64,000 nucleotides of DNA, taken from the NCBI GenBank assembly GCA_036321105.1, contig JAYEPQ010000014.1, positions 12,004,994 to 12,068,993 on the forward strand, written 5' to 3'. Shown here one piece after another: positions 9,024 through 19,810 of the stretch (the first letter of the stretch is position 1; each line of letters opens with the position of its first letter). The notes under the pieces were generated by a model. It was not told the DNA's origin. It saw nothing but the letters and a program-made list of their open reading frames with translations, and did not search any database. Made by a program: the position numbers and the translations under genes. Source of the DNA: Dracaena cambodiana. Lineage: Eukaryota; Streptophyta; Magnoliopsida; Asparagales; Asparagaceae.

Positions 9024-12000
9024 ATGCCAAAGATCATGCCGCGAAGCATCATCACCAGCGGAGTTGACGGGGCTGCCTCGGGTGCGCTGGCGAAGGAAAG
9101 CACCGGCGTCTCCCTCCACTACCCGATGCTGACGAATTCGAACTACGCAATTTGGGCTATCAAGATGCGCGTATACCTACAAGCACAAGGTGTGTGGGAC
9201 GCCATCCAGCCTGGGACCGACGTGGAGACAAGGAAGGACAAGATGGCACTCGCCGCCATCTATGAAGCTATCCCCGAGGAAAACCTTCTTCTCATAGCAG
9301 AGAAGGAGACGGCTAAGGAGGCTTGGGAGACGCTCAAGACAAAGTACGTGGGTGCTGATCGAGTAAAGCAGGCGAAGCTCCAAACTCTAAGGAGTGAGTT
9401 TGAAACCCTCCGCATGAAAGAAGCAGAGACGATAGATGACTTCGCCGGAAGGCTGACAGCCATAGTCAGCAAGACCGCCGGCCTCGGCGGCAAGATCGAA
9501 GAAAGCACCGCCGTCAGGAAGTTCTTGGTTGCCGTCCCCAACAAATTCCTACCCATTGTCACATCGATCGAGCAGTTCGCCGATTTGACGACGATGACAT
9601 TGGAGGAGGCGATTGGTCGCCTCAAGACTTTCGAGGAAAGGATTCGCGGTGCCGATGGCAAGGACGATGAATATCTTCTACTCACGAAAGCAGAGTGGAA
9701 GGCTCGCTGGAAGCAGTCCGGTGAGGGTTCATTATCGAACGCGTCAAAAGGGCGCAACAAAGGAGCTGGGCGCGGCCAGGGGCGCAGCCAGGGGCGCGGT
9801 TCTGGACGCGGCCGCAGCATTGGGCCTGGAGAGGAGAACCGTAATGAAGAGCAAGGTGAGGAGAAGAAGAAGTTCGACCGGAAGAAGGTCAAGTGCTTCA
9901 ACTGCGGCATTCTCGGGCACTACGCAAGAGAGTGCCGCAAGCCGCGGCAAGAGCGCAAGGAGCAGGTGAATCTTACACAGGCTCATGACGATGAGCTCAC
10001 GCTGCTAATGATGCAGGTCTACGCGTTCACGGAAGCCCCGACCGTTGACATCATGCTCAACGAGGTTCACGCGCAAGTGCACCTTGGCCGGGAGAAAAAG
10101 TACCACGACGACATCTGGTACTTGGACACCGGGGCTAGCAACCACATGTCTGGGTGCAAAGCGAGCTTTGCTGAGCTGGACTCCAATATAAAGGGCTCGG
10201 TGAAGTTTGGAGATGGCTCTGTCATCGACATTTGTGGACGGGAAACGGTGCTTTTCACTTGTCACAATGGCGAGCACCGTGCGCTGACGGACGTCTACTA
10301 CATCCCAAGGCTCCGCAGCAACATAGTGAGTCTTGGGCAGCTCGACGAACACGGCTACCAGACGCTCATCGAGGATGGTATGCTGTGGATCCGCGATCGA
10401 CAACGACAGCTACTTGCCAAGGTAAAAAGGACCAAGAACCGCTTGTATGTACTTAACCTTGATTTATCACAGCCTGTGTGCTTGGCGGCAAGGTGCAGTG
10501 AAGATGCGTGGCGGTGGCACGCGCGCTACGGACACCTGAATTTTCAGTCCCTCCGTAGGCTGGCGCAACATGGCATGGTTCGTAGGTTGCCACAGATTGA
10601 TCAGGTGGACCAAATCTGTGACGGCTGCCTTGTGGGCAAGCAACGGCGGACCCCGTTCCCGAAGGAGGCGAACTATCGCGCGGAGAACGTGCTGGACCTG
10701 GTACATGTCGACTTGTGCGGGCCTATCACGCCGACCACACCAGGAGGCAAGAAGTATTTCCTACACTTGGTGGATGATTTCAGCCGCTACATGTGGCTGA
10801 CACTCTTGGAGTCAAAGGACAAGGCAGCGGCAACCATCAAGCAGTTCCAGGCGGGAGTTGAGCTGGAAGCTGGCCGCAAGTTGAGGGCCCTCCGCACCGA
10901 TCGTGGCGGCGAGTTCACGTCCGCGGAGTTCAGCAATTACTGCGCAGACCGCGACATCAAGTGCTTCCTCACAGCGCCATACTCGCCGCAGCAGAACGGC
11001 ATCGTTGAGCGGCGAAATCAGACAGTGGTCGCAATGGCCAGGAGCCTGCTCAAGTCCAAAGGGATGCCAGGAAGGTTTTGGGGTGAGGCTGTCACAACGG
11101 CAGTACATATCCTCAACCGCGCGCCAACCCGCAGTGTCGACGGCAAGACGCCTTACGAGGCGTGGTACGAGAGACGTCCGAACGTACACTACTTTCGTAC
11201 ATTTGGGTGTGTTGGACACGTGAAGGTTGTGAAGCCAAACGTAAAGAAGCTGGACGACAGAAGCACGCCCATGGTGCTTATTGGCTACGAGTCCGGCTCC
11301 AAAGCCTATCGGATGTATGATCCAGTCGACAGAAGGGTACATGTGACCCGGGACGTCGTGTTCGACGAGGAGGCAAAATGGGAGTGGGGTGCGTCAGGGG
11401 GTGACGAAGAGAGAACTGCTTCTGGTGAGATATTCACCGTAGAGTATACTACCCGTTCTGTCACAGATGATGGTCGTGACGATATGCCGGCACATGGGAG
11501 TGGCAAAGTGTCGGTACCAGCTTCGCCGAGTCGCGCACCTGACAACGGGCCGCTGACCCTCTCTCTAAGCATGCCCACACAGTTGACAACCCCAGCCGCA
11601 CCCGATAGCGTGGAATTTGCAACCCCGCCAAGCAATGCTTCGCCCACCTCGGACGGTGCAGTGCCTCGGTACCGCACATTGACGAACATCTACCGGAACA
11701 CATTCGAGGATGAGCACGAGTACAGCGGGCTGTGTCTCATGGCGGCCGAAGAACCTGGGAATTTTGTAGAAGCCTCAAAGCACAAGTGCTGGTAGCAGGC
11801 GATGCAAGAGGAGATAAAATCCATCGAGGAAAATGAGACTTGGCACCTCACCGATCTGCCGAGCGGGTGTCGACCCATAGGCCTGAAATGGGTCTACAAG
11901 ATCAAGAAGGACTCGCATGGTGCTGTGGTGAAGCACAAGGCACGGCTCGTCGCCAAAGGGTACGTGCAAAGGCAGGGCGTGGATTTTGAGGAAGTGTTTG

Positions 12001-13301
12001 CTCCGGTTGCTCGTCTGGAAACGGTGCGGTTGCTCGTAGCATTGGCAGCACATGAAGGTTGGGAAGTACATCACATGGATGTCAAATCGGCATTTCTCAA
12101 CGGTGATCTTGAAGAGGAGGTCTACGTAACCCAGCCGCCCGGTTTCGTGGATGAGGACAATGAGCAGAAGGTGTTGAAGCTCAAGAAAGCGCTCCATGGC
12201 CTGCGCCAAGTGCCTAGAGCATGGAACTCGAAGCTTGACAGCAGGCTTATGTCACTCGGTTTTGAGAAGTGTCCATCGGAGCATGCTGTGTACAAAAGAG
12301 GTATTGGCTCATTAAGTTTGCTTGTGGGTGTGTACGTTGATGATCTTATTATCACAGGACCACATCCGCAAGAAATCAGCAGGTTCAAGGAGGAGATGAA
12401 GAAATTGTTCAGCATGAGCGACCTGGGTTTATTGAGCTACTACATGGGCATAGAGATGCAACAGACCGGCGATGGTATCACTCTGAACCAGTCGGCCTAT
12501 GCACTAAAAATTCTGGAGAAGTGTGGCATGGACGGCTGCAATCCGTGCCAAGTTTCCATGGAAGCAAGGCTCAAGTTGAGCAAGAAGAGCACCAGTCCTC
12601 CTACTGATGCCACGTTCTATAGAAGTGTCGTGGGGAGCCTGAGATACCTGGTGCATACGCGACCGGACATTGCCTACTCGGTAGGGTACGTAAGTCGTTT
12701 TATGGAGGCTCCAACCACTGAGCACCTAGCAGCCGTGAAACATATTCTACGGTACATCTGTGGTACTCACAATATGGGCTGCTACTATGAAAGGAGGAGA
12801 AAAGAAGGGCTACATTTGATCGGGTATAGCGACAGCGACATGGCAGGAGATGTAGATGACCGCAAAAGCACAACGGGTGTGCTATATCTGCTCGTGAAGA
12901 GCCTTATCAGCTGGCAATCTCAGAAGCAGAAGGTGGTGGCACTGTCGTCTTGCGAGGCAGAGTACATTGCTGCCACAACGGCGGCATGCCAAGGAATTTG
13001 GCTAGGGCGCCTATTTGGTGATTTAACAAAGAAGGAGCCCAGCAGCGTCACACTCAGAGTAGACAACAAATCAGCTATATCCTTGTGCAAGAACCCTGTT
13101 TTCCATGATAGAAGCAAGCACATCGATACCCGCTATCATTTTATTAGGGAGTGTGTTGAAGGTGGAAAGATTGCGGTTGAGTACATTAGCTCGAATGATC
13201 AGCTAGCCGACATCCTAACGAAGCCTCTCGGACGCATCAAGTTCCTGGAGATGCGCAAGAAGATTGGGTTAATTGAGGTCAAGAAAGTGCAACAAGATTA
13301 G
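9024..13301 (+). pseudogene. Copia Gag-Pol polyprotein with one internal stop
   Basis: I chose the ATG at 9024, just after the primer site; the frame is also open upstream into the LTR. In order, from residue 1 at 9024: a Gag domain of the UBN2/retrotran-gag type (about 30-250); a basic Gly/Arg stretch; a CCHC knuckle CFNCGILGHYAREC (about 290); protease LDTGAS (about 368); integrase with a GHLNF...CDGC zinc part and D-D-E near 562, 624 and 661; RT with YVDDL (near 12330); and RNase H ending in LADILTKPLG. A TAG at 11796-11798 (CWQQAM context, probably CAG to TAG) splits it upstream of RT. Otherwise the frame is continuous. The particle is cytoplasmic and the integrase acts in the nucleus. 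Confidence 0.95.
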
Positions 13302-13309
13302 GGAGTGAT
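13296..13309 (+). other. Copia polypurine tract
   Basis: AGATTAGGGAGTGA directly precedes the 3' LTR, where plus-strand DNA synthesis is primed. It is not perfectly polypurine. Confidence 0.6.
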
Positions 13310-13540
13310 TGTTGGATAATCTTGTTGCATTGCCTCAGCGTTTTTAGATAAGAAAACTAGTAATCCGATTAGTTTTGAATTAGTCAAGATTAGTTCAGTT
13401 TGTTATTATTATTAGTAATCCGATTGGATTGGTTTGTTTTGTACTCCCTATATATATAGATGAAATAATCAAGAGGAAGTGCAAGCCTTCTTCTAAAGAA
13501 AAATCTTTTTCTTCTATTGCTGCTTTATCCTCTCTCTACA
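13310..13540 (+). repeat. 3' LTR of the Copia element
   Basis: It is identical in length to the 5' LTR and is followed at once by the CTCTC target duplication. Its internal ATG at 13429 opens a frame that continues beyond the element into the subtilase fragment, up to 14367. Confidence 0.95.
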
Positions 13541-13657
13541 CTCTCATCATGGACTCGAATTCTAATTCCCAATATCGAATCAAATTCCAATTCCAAAACT
13601 TCTATCTACTTGATCTCTTCAATCCTTTAAATACCCCACAAACTCAACTCTCCCCGC

Positions 13658-14368
13658 GACACCGACGGCCATGGCACCCACACCCCCTCGAGCGCCGCTG
13701 GCATGTTCGTGCCAAACGCCAGCATATTCGGGTACAGCAGCGGAACTGCCAAGGGCGGGTCCCCAAAGGCCCGTGTGGCTGCCTACAAGGTCTGCTGGCT
13801 GAGCTCCAGCGGTGGTGGCTGCATTCGATTATGCGGTCCACGACGGGGGTCGACGTGCTATTGGTTTCAGTTGGCGGCGGCCCAACAAATTACTTTCAAG
13901 ATGCTATTGCCATCGGGTCGTTCCACCCCGTCAGGAATGGGATTACAGTCTCCTGCTTGGCAGGCAACGACGTTCCACAGCCGTATTCTGTGGCCAACAC
14001 CGCACCATGGATCCTGACCGTGGCCGCAAGCACCATGGACAGAGAGTTTCCTTCGTACCTCTCGTTCGGCAATAAGCGCATTAAGGGGCAAAGCCTTTCT
14101 GAAACGTACTTACCGCGCAACAAACCCTACCCAATGATTAGCGCAGCTAATGCCAACGCTTCCAGTATATCTCCTGTAGCAGCTCAATATTGCATGGGCC
14201 GAAGTCTTGATCCGGTAAAGGTGAAGGGAAAGATTGTAGTGTGCCTGTTCGGAATCAATGGCAGGGATGAGGGAGCAGGGAGGAGAAGAGAAAGTGGTTG
14301 GGTAAGCCTCATGCAACCAGCTAAAGCATTGCTAAATACCCATGAGGTTGTAAACACTGGTCTATGAT
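13658..14368 (+). pseudogene. Subtilisin-like serine protease (SBT) fragment
   Basis: DTDGHGTHT (13658-13684) is the catalytic-His motif of plant subtilases (peptidase S8). It is followed by AAGMFVPNASIFGYSSGTAKG and ARVAAYKVCW. After a frameshift and small deletion near 13815, AAFDYAVHDG appears, then VDVLLVSVGGG, NYFQDAIAIGSF and the oxyanion-Asn region CLAGNDVP (usually SAGNSGP). Then come PWILTVAASTMDREFPSY and DPVKVKGKIVVCL, the beginning of the PA insertion region. The N-terminal part with the catalytic Asp and the C-terminal part with the catalytic Ser are absent. There are at least two frame changes. Intact relatives are secreted proteases. No introns are visible in this stretch. Confidence 0.9.
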
Positions 14369-14625
14369 GAATGATTCTTGAGGGCTGCAATTCTTGATCA
14401 AAAGAGGTCTCATATCCACACAAACAGAGAAAAAAAAAAAAAAAAAAAAAAATGGATTAGAAGGCAATGTCCAAACATCGGAAGAAGCTAGCTTGTTCAT
14501 TGTTCAAAATCCAGGCTCCTTGAACATTGAGCAGTGGCCTGCAGATCAACTAGGGAACCTGAATTATGTTTCACTGCAATATGTGTTTTGGATTAGACGC
14601 ACAATCTTTCCGTTGCCTTGATGGC
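14369..14625. other. Unassigned stretch with an A tract
   Basis: A run of about 22 A residues (near 14430) follows the subtilase fragment. The remainder up to the Tat-1 LTR holds only short open frames. The A tract could mark a reverse-transcribed copy, but I see no target duplication. Confidence 0.3.
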
Positions 14626-15290
14626 TGTTGGCAGTGAAAATTTCTACGTAAAAAGGAATTTTGCACGCAAAACGCAGAGCTAGATCCGTAGCTCTGCATT
14701 TGGCTATTAGCCTCGCGTTTGAGTAAAACACGGAGCTAATATATAGCTCTGCATTCTGAGAAAATTAGCTCCATGTTAACTCCGCGTGAGCAGATTTCAT
14801 TAGAATTCTAAATTGATTGTGATTGAGATTTGGGCTTATCCAATATCCAAATTGAGTCCAATTAGAATCCAAATTCAAGAGATTTAAATCAAAACTAAGA
14901 TATTTGATTAGAATTCTTGATGAACACAACTACTTTCCAAATATAGTTAACTGGAAACTCTCATATTGGCCCAAGGTTACAAATATCCTCTTGAGGAAGC
15001 CTGAGGGGATCTTTTGAAGCTTAGGTAAAGTTCAAGTTACGCATGAAAGCCTTGATCCTATCAAGACTAGCAGAGAAGATCAAGAGCCGACTGTCATCTT
15101 CATCAAGAAAGAAGACTTCCACGTCAGATCGTCCAAAGGAGCTATTCGATAGATCCCATCGCTGCGAGAACCCACTTTTATATTGTAAAAGAGAGCGATA
15201 GATTATAAATCCCCTCGTTTGTTTTTTTTGTTCACTTTCATTGTAATTAAGTTATTTCAATGGAAGGAAGTAAGAATTTTGCTGAGAACA
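14626..15290 (+). repeat. 5' LTR of Tat-1
   Basis: It starts TGTTGGCAGTG and ends GAGAACA. Its first 200 bp (U3) carry decayed copies of the CGCGRRGCTA word in both orientations (for example AACGCAGAGCTA and TAGCCTCGCGTTT). An ATG at 15260 near its end is the likely gag start. Confidence 0.9.
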
Positions 15291-18120
15291 AATTGGCGAC
15301 CACAGTGGAAGGCGTCTCTTTTATTGAAAAAGAGATCGTAGCGCAATCTGACGTGGAAAGGATCGGATTCGATGTTAATATGCTCGTTGTGGAGATCGAC
15401 CAGCAGAAATATGAGGAGTACCACTCCTCTGAATCAGGTAATCTGACTGAAACGCAGCACTATCACTGCGTCAGCTCCAATATCCGTAAATCAGGTAATC
15501 GAAAATCCAACGTTAATCGGAGACCCTTGGAGACCACAGCCATGGAGCCGTCGTTTGGGCAGAAAGCCCTAACAGAGGATGACCTCTTTACTGCCGAAGA
15601 AGGCCTGGGAACTGGTTTGACCAGAACCCAGCTCCGCAACCGAAATCGGAGAGTTAGGCGAAAGGCCCTCAAAGCCCGCGCTAAATGCGAGGCTAATGAA
15701 GCGGCAGAATGCGAGGCTACTGTACCTCGCGAACTGGCTTGAGTCAATCACAAAACCAGTCAATATCGTATTAAACGCGAAAATACAACTTTCGTAAATC
15801 ACAAGAATAAGCCAACGTGTGATTTTCCGCACGAGGCTATTGGTTCTGGTTTAAAACCAGAGAAACTCGTGTAAATCGCGAGGATAAACTGCTGATAGAG
15901 CCAGCTTGTGATGGTGATTCTCCACGCGAGGCTAAAACCGAGCTTAGCGTAAATCGCAAAGCCAGTGAAACTTGCGTTAATCGCAAGACTCGTTACCTTC
16001 GTGTAAATCGCTAAGATAATTATCAGACTTGCATTAATCGCAAAAATCGCGTTAAACGCGAAGATATGACTTGCGTAAATTGCAAGAATAAGCCAGCGTG
16101 CAGAAATTTTCCTCCACACGAGGCTAATATTCCAGAAGTTAAATTCTGCAGAAATGCCAAGCGAGCATAAAACGCGAGGCTAGCATAAAAAGCAAAGCTA
16201 TTTCTCAGCTTCATGCATCAAAACGCGAAGCTATTTCTTAGCTCCACGTACCCGAATGCGAAGCTAATATCCAGCTCCGCGTAAAACAACCTGAATACGA
16301 AATTAGGGTTGATAATTGCATTGTTGGGCAAGGACTTGACACCAATGATTCCAAGAAACTTCAGTGGGCCCCTGGACCTCTCAGCAGCTGAGTGGGCTCC
16401 AAGATTCCATGTCTAAGACCACTGATCTCAGAGAATACTTAACAAAAAAAAGGAGTATAAGTCAAGTTCAATCGGATCCTATTTGTCATTGCGAGCAGCT
16501 TATGACAGCAGTATCTGCTGTGCTGAATAATTGTTGCTACAGTAAGAATAGGGTGTCGGTATTCAACCGATTAACTGAGTCAGACTAAAACCCTGCAAAG
16601 AGGACAAAAAGTGCTCCCCGAGAAAAATAATGGAGAGCAGTAACCTCTAACATGGTTGGAAAAGGAAAGAAAGTCATAGATAGGGATGATGATTCAGAAT
16701 CAAGTGATGAAGAACCTCATCATCTTACTCGACTTAAATCAGGCACTGTCCCCCCTCGAATTTACAAGAAACTTGTAAAATATTTTTCTGATGACGATAG
16801 CGACAACTCGGCCATAGTTTCACCCCGCTCTTCGGCATCATCCATACCACAAAAATCAGCATCACATATGGTAGACAAATCTGACGGCATCGATCAGAGA
16901 TTCGAAGCCCAAGAATAAATGATTTGAGAGTAACAAGAAACGATCGATGATCTCAAATTGATGCTCCTAAAAGTGGTTGAGAACACCCAAAAAATAGTCG
17001 AGGATAGCTAAAACTTCTTCAGAATCACCGCCAAAGAAAGAAAAGAAACTCCATTTAAGATGAATGAAGAAGATAAGGGAGAAAAGGCTTACTCGGCACA
17101 TAAGGATGAAGATAAATATTCTTTTCATGACCCTCATGAAGAGAAAATTGAGAAAATACAAAGCCAACTTGATGTCTTAATGCACAAGAAGAAATTGAAG
17201 GAATCGGGATTTCGAGACCGTACCCGCTTGAGTGGGATTTAGTACTATATCCCGAAAAGTATAAACCGCTCAAGTTGGAGCCATATGACTGGAAAGGATC
17301 CCCCAATCAACATATCTACTACTTTTTGTATCAAGCGGGGCATTTGATGCGCAATGACCCAGTAATGACCAAGGTATTTACAAGTATCTTGCGAGAGTCT
17401 GCCTTTACATGGTTTATGCAGTTGCCCCCAAGTACTATCAATACCCTGGTATGACGTTGAAAAACACCTTTTTGCACGTTTCTTCGAGGATAACACTGAA
17501 ATATCGGTTCATTCCCTTCTTGCAACAAAGCAAGGGGAATAAGAAACGGTGAAGGATTTTATAAAAAGTTTCTGAGAGAAGTCTGTACATTGCAAATATG
17601 GAATGGTCTAGGAAACTCTAGTAGCAACTTGCAGGCACAACCTCAAGACTAACGTGCTCTTAAAAATGGCAGTAGTAGAATCTAAGACTTGGAATGATTT
17701 GCTTAAACAAGAAGAGCAAGTCGAAGACTTGATCTGCCGGGTTGAAGAATCTCGTGGAGCAAGGAATCTCGAAAATAATAGGCCGCATCCACAAAAAAAT
17801 AATAAGAATAAGGGAAATGCGGTAATGGCATCCGATGCCGCTCCAAAGCAAACAAATCTTCCAAATCTAAAGCCTCAAAATCAAAAAGGCACGGGACAAA
17901 ATAGGCCCTGACAAGAAAGAACTTATACTTTCAAGGCGGAACAAACGCCCACACTATTCCACCTGCTCCTTAGGAAGGGAATGTTAAAGCTACCGGAGAA
18001 TCGAAAGCCTGAAGACGCAGGGAAAACTAATGACCCAAATTACTATTTATACCACTGGGATATTGAACACCCTACCAAGAACTATTACCCTCGGAAGAAC
18101 AAAATTTAGGCATTGATAGA
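15260..18120 (+). pseudogene. Tat-1 gag, decayed
   Basis: The frame starts MEGSKNFAENK inside the LTR and passes through the primer site (LATTVEG). It includes GLGTGLTRTQLRNRNRRVRR and then a Cys/Glu/Ala-rich repeat region (15690-16290) full of stops. Later pieces at 16652-16918 (acidic, DDDSESSDEEP), 17060-17242 (Glu/Lys coiled-coil-like) and 17280-17900 are the capsid-like part (FTWFMQLPP, ISVHSLLATKQG-like). Compared with Tat-4, a deletion of roughly 0.65 kb joins the zinc-knuckle region (about 18119) to sequence just before protease. Gag forms the retroelement particle. Confidence 0.85.
15294..15309 (+). other. Tat-1 primer binding site
   Basis: TGGCGACCACAGTGGA lies three bases after the LTR. 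It matches the 3' end expected of an arginine tRNA (ending CCCACTGTGGTCGCCA); the tRNA identity is from memory of plant tRNA sequences. The same site occurs in Tat-4 and Tat-3. Confidence 0.8.
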
Positions 18121-19807
18121 GGGCAGATTCTGAATCTTTTCTGGCACAGATTGTCAAGCCAGCCAATGAAGAACAGGATTCCTGCCCCCGCTGTCATTAA
18201 GTGAGGAGGCAGGTCCCACAAATAACCTTTTCCCCATAAGACATGCAAGTAAGGAATATAAAGTATAATAGGCCTTTATATTTCACTGGATATGTCGGAT
18301 CCACGAAGGTGGACCACATTCAAATCAATCCGGGGTCTGCATTAAGCGTCATTCCTAGAAGATTAATGCAATTATTGGGAATTTCGCTCTATCGCCTGAC
18401 ACCAACAAATACTACGATATATGGGTTTAACGCTAATGATAGCTATCCCCTCGGGAAGATCCGACTTCGATGTCAGATCAGAGATTTGAGGACAGAAGTT
18501 AATGCTGCGTTATTGACGCAGACACGTCTTATAACATTCTACTGGGGCAACTATAGATCCATGCCTATATGATAGTCCCATCGACTTTCCATCAATGTAT
18601 GAAATACTGTGATGAATAAGGAGAAGTCCAGACGTTAGTTGCAGATAGGCAATCATTCAAAGGGCTAGAAAATTACTTTACTGATACCATGCTCTACAAG
18701 TCGGCCCATGAGGTCCCCTATAAGAACCACAAAGAGCCTGAAGAACCCGACGACAGCGGCAATGAGGCGGACACTAAACATGAATCTCCAGAAGAAGATG
18801 ATGGGGGTGACTATGAGATAAACCCTCGTATAAATTTTAATGTGAATTTCGATAGTAGTGTAACTACTGTAGCTAAGGATGAGTGGGTTATTAATGAAAA
18901 TATAAAATTAGTCTATGAGCCTACTGTCGTTACAGAGTCTGAGCCTTCTTGTACTTCCGCCGAGGCGGATGGCCTATTCGAACTTGAAGTTCTGGCGACA
19001 TATCATTTGCCAATCAGGTCATCCCTCCTCTCTCTGTCTGAAATAACGAAGGAACAAGATCACTTCTTTGAAGTACCTCCACGACAGGTATCTCAAAAGC
19101 CAACTGTCTTCGGCAAAGTGATCGCATCGCCTAACTAAAGGCAAAGTAGTGAAAGTGATAAACAAATATCACCCCAATTTCACCTATACAAGCAAAAATC
19201 CTGACGGATGATGGAAAAGATGGGTTATAATTTTATCCAAAAATCGGGATTAAACTTTGGGAAAGGGCGACGAAATCTCATACTCTCGTTTAGACCAAGA
19301 GGGAAGAGCCCAGACTATTATCATAAAATCTGAAGGGGGTGAGGGTATGTATCCACTCCTCCCTCACCACCATACAAATATGAAGAGAGTACTTCGGCTG
19401 ATGAGGATCTTTATCCGTTAAATCATGATTCTGATCTAAGTATTGGTGCTTGGTTTCAATCTCTGACAGCAAATATGATTTCAGCCGCACCAGAAAGCGA
19501 CGAGGAACTAATTGATGTTCAAGATGATTCCTAAGCTAAACACATGGATACTCTCTGGGATGTCCGTTTTGAATAGCATGACCCGCCCACAGAAGATAAG
19601 CTAGTACAAGTTAACTTGGGAACGGAAGAGAATCCAAAACCTATTTTCATAAGCGACACGCTAACTCCTTTAGAAAAGGAGGAACTTATATCCCTTATCA
19701 AGGAATATATAGATGTGTTCGCATGGAGTTATGAAGATATGCCCGGGCTTGATCCTCAGATTGCCATGCACCGGTTAAATATTAGATAAGACGCCAAGCC
19801 AGTCAAA
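18121..19807 (+). pseudogene. Tat-1 protease and linker region
   Basis: At 18243-18572 the frame has NRPLYFTGYVGSTKV and INPGSALSVIPRRLM. The retropepsin D-x-G active site reads NPG here but DPG in Tat-4, so the catalytic Asp is lost. A linker follows (18689-19138 and beyond) with an acidic stretch and a conserved end (FISDTLTPLEKEEL, WSYEDMPGLDPQI). The frame ends at a TAA (19808-19810), in the same place as the TAG of Tat-4. Confidence 0.85.
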
Positions 19808-19810
19808 TAA

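Larger units (their letters stand above)
8770..13540 (+). mobile_element. Ty1/Copia LTR retrotransposon, nearly intact
   Basis: Two 231-bp LTRs (8770-9000, 13310-13540) begin TGTTGGATAA and end CTCTACA. They flank a methionyl-tRNA-type primer site, a gag-pol frame and a polypurine stretch. The 5-bp target duplication CTCTC is perfect (8765-8769 and 13541-13545). By eye the LTRs differ at four positions, all transitions, which suggests a recent insertion. The domain order Gag, protease, integrase, RT, RNase H is that of Copia. Higher GC and codon use unlike the AT-rich neighbours agree with a recent arrival. A single nonsense codon at 11796 is the only obvious coding lesion. Confidence 0.97.

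Noticed and set aside
9260..9910. 216-codon minus-strand frame inside the Copia gag
   Set aside because: It is a shadow of the GC-rich Copia coding strand, with an Arg/Pro/Ser-rich composition and no recognisable domain.
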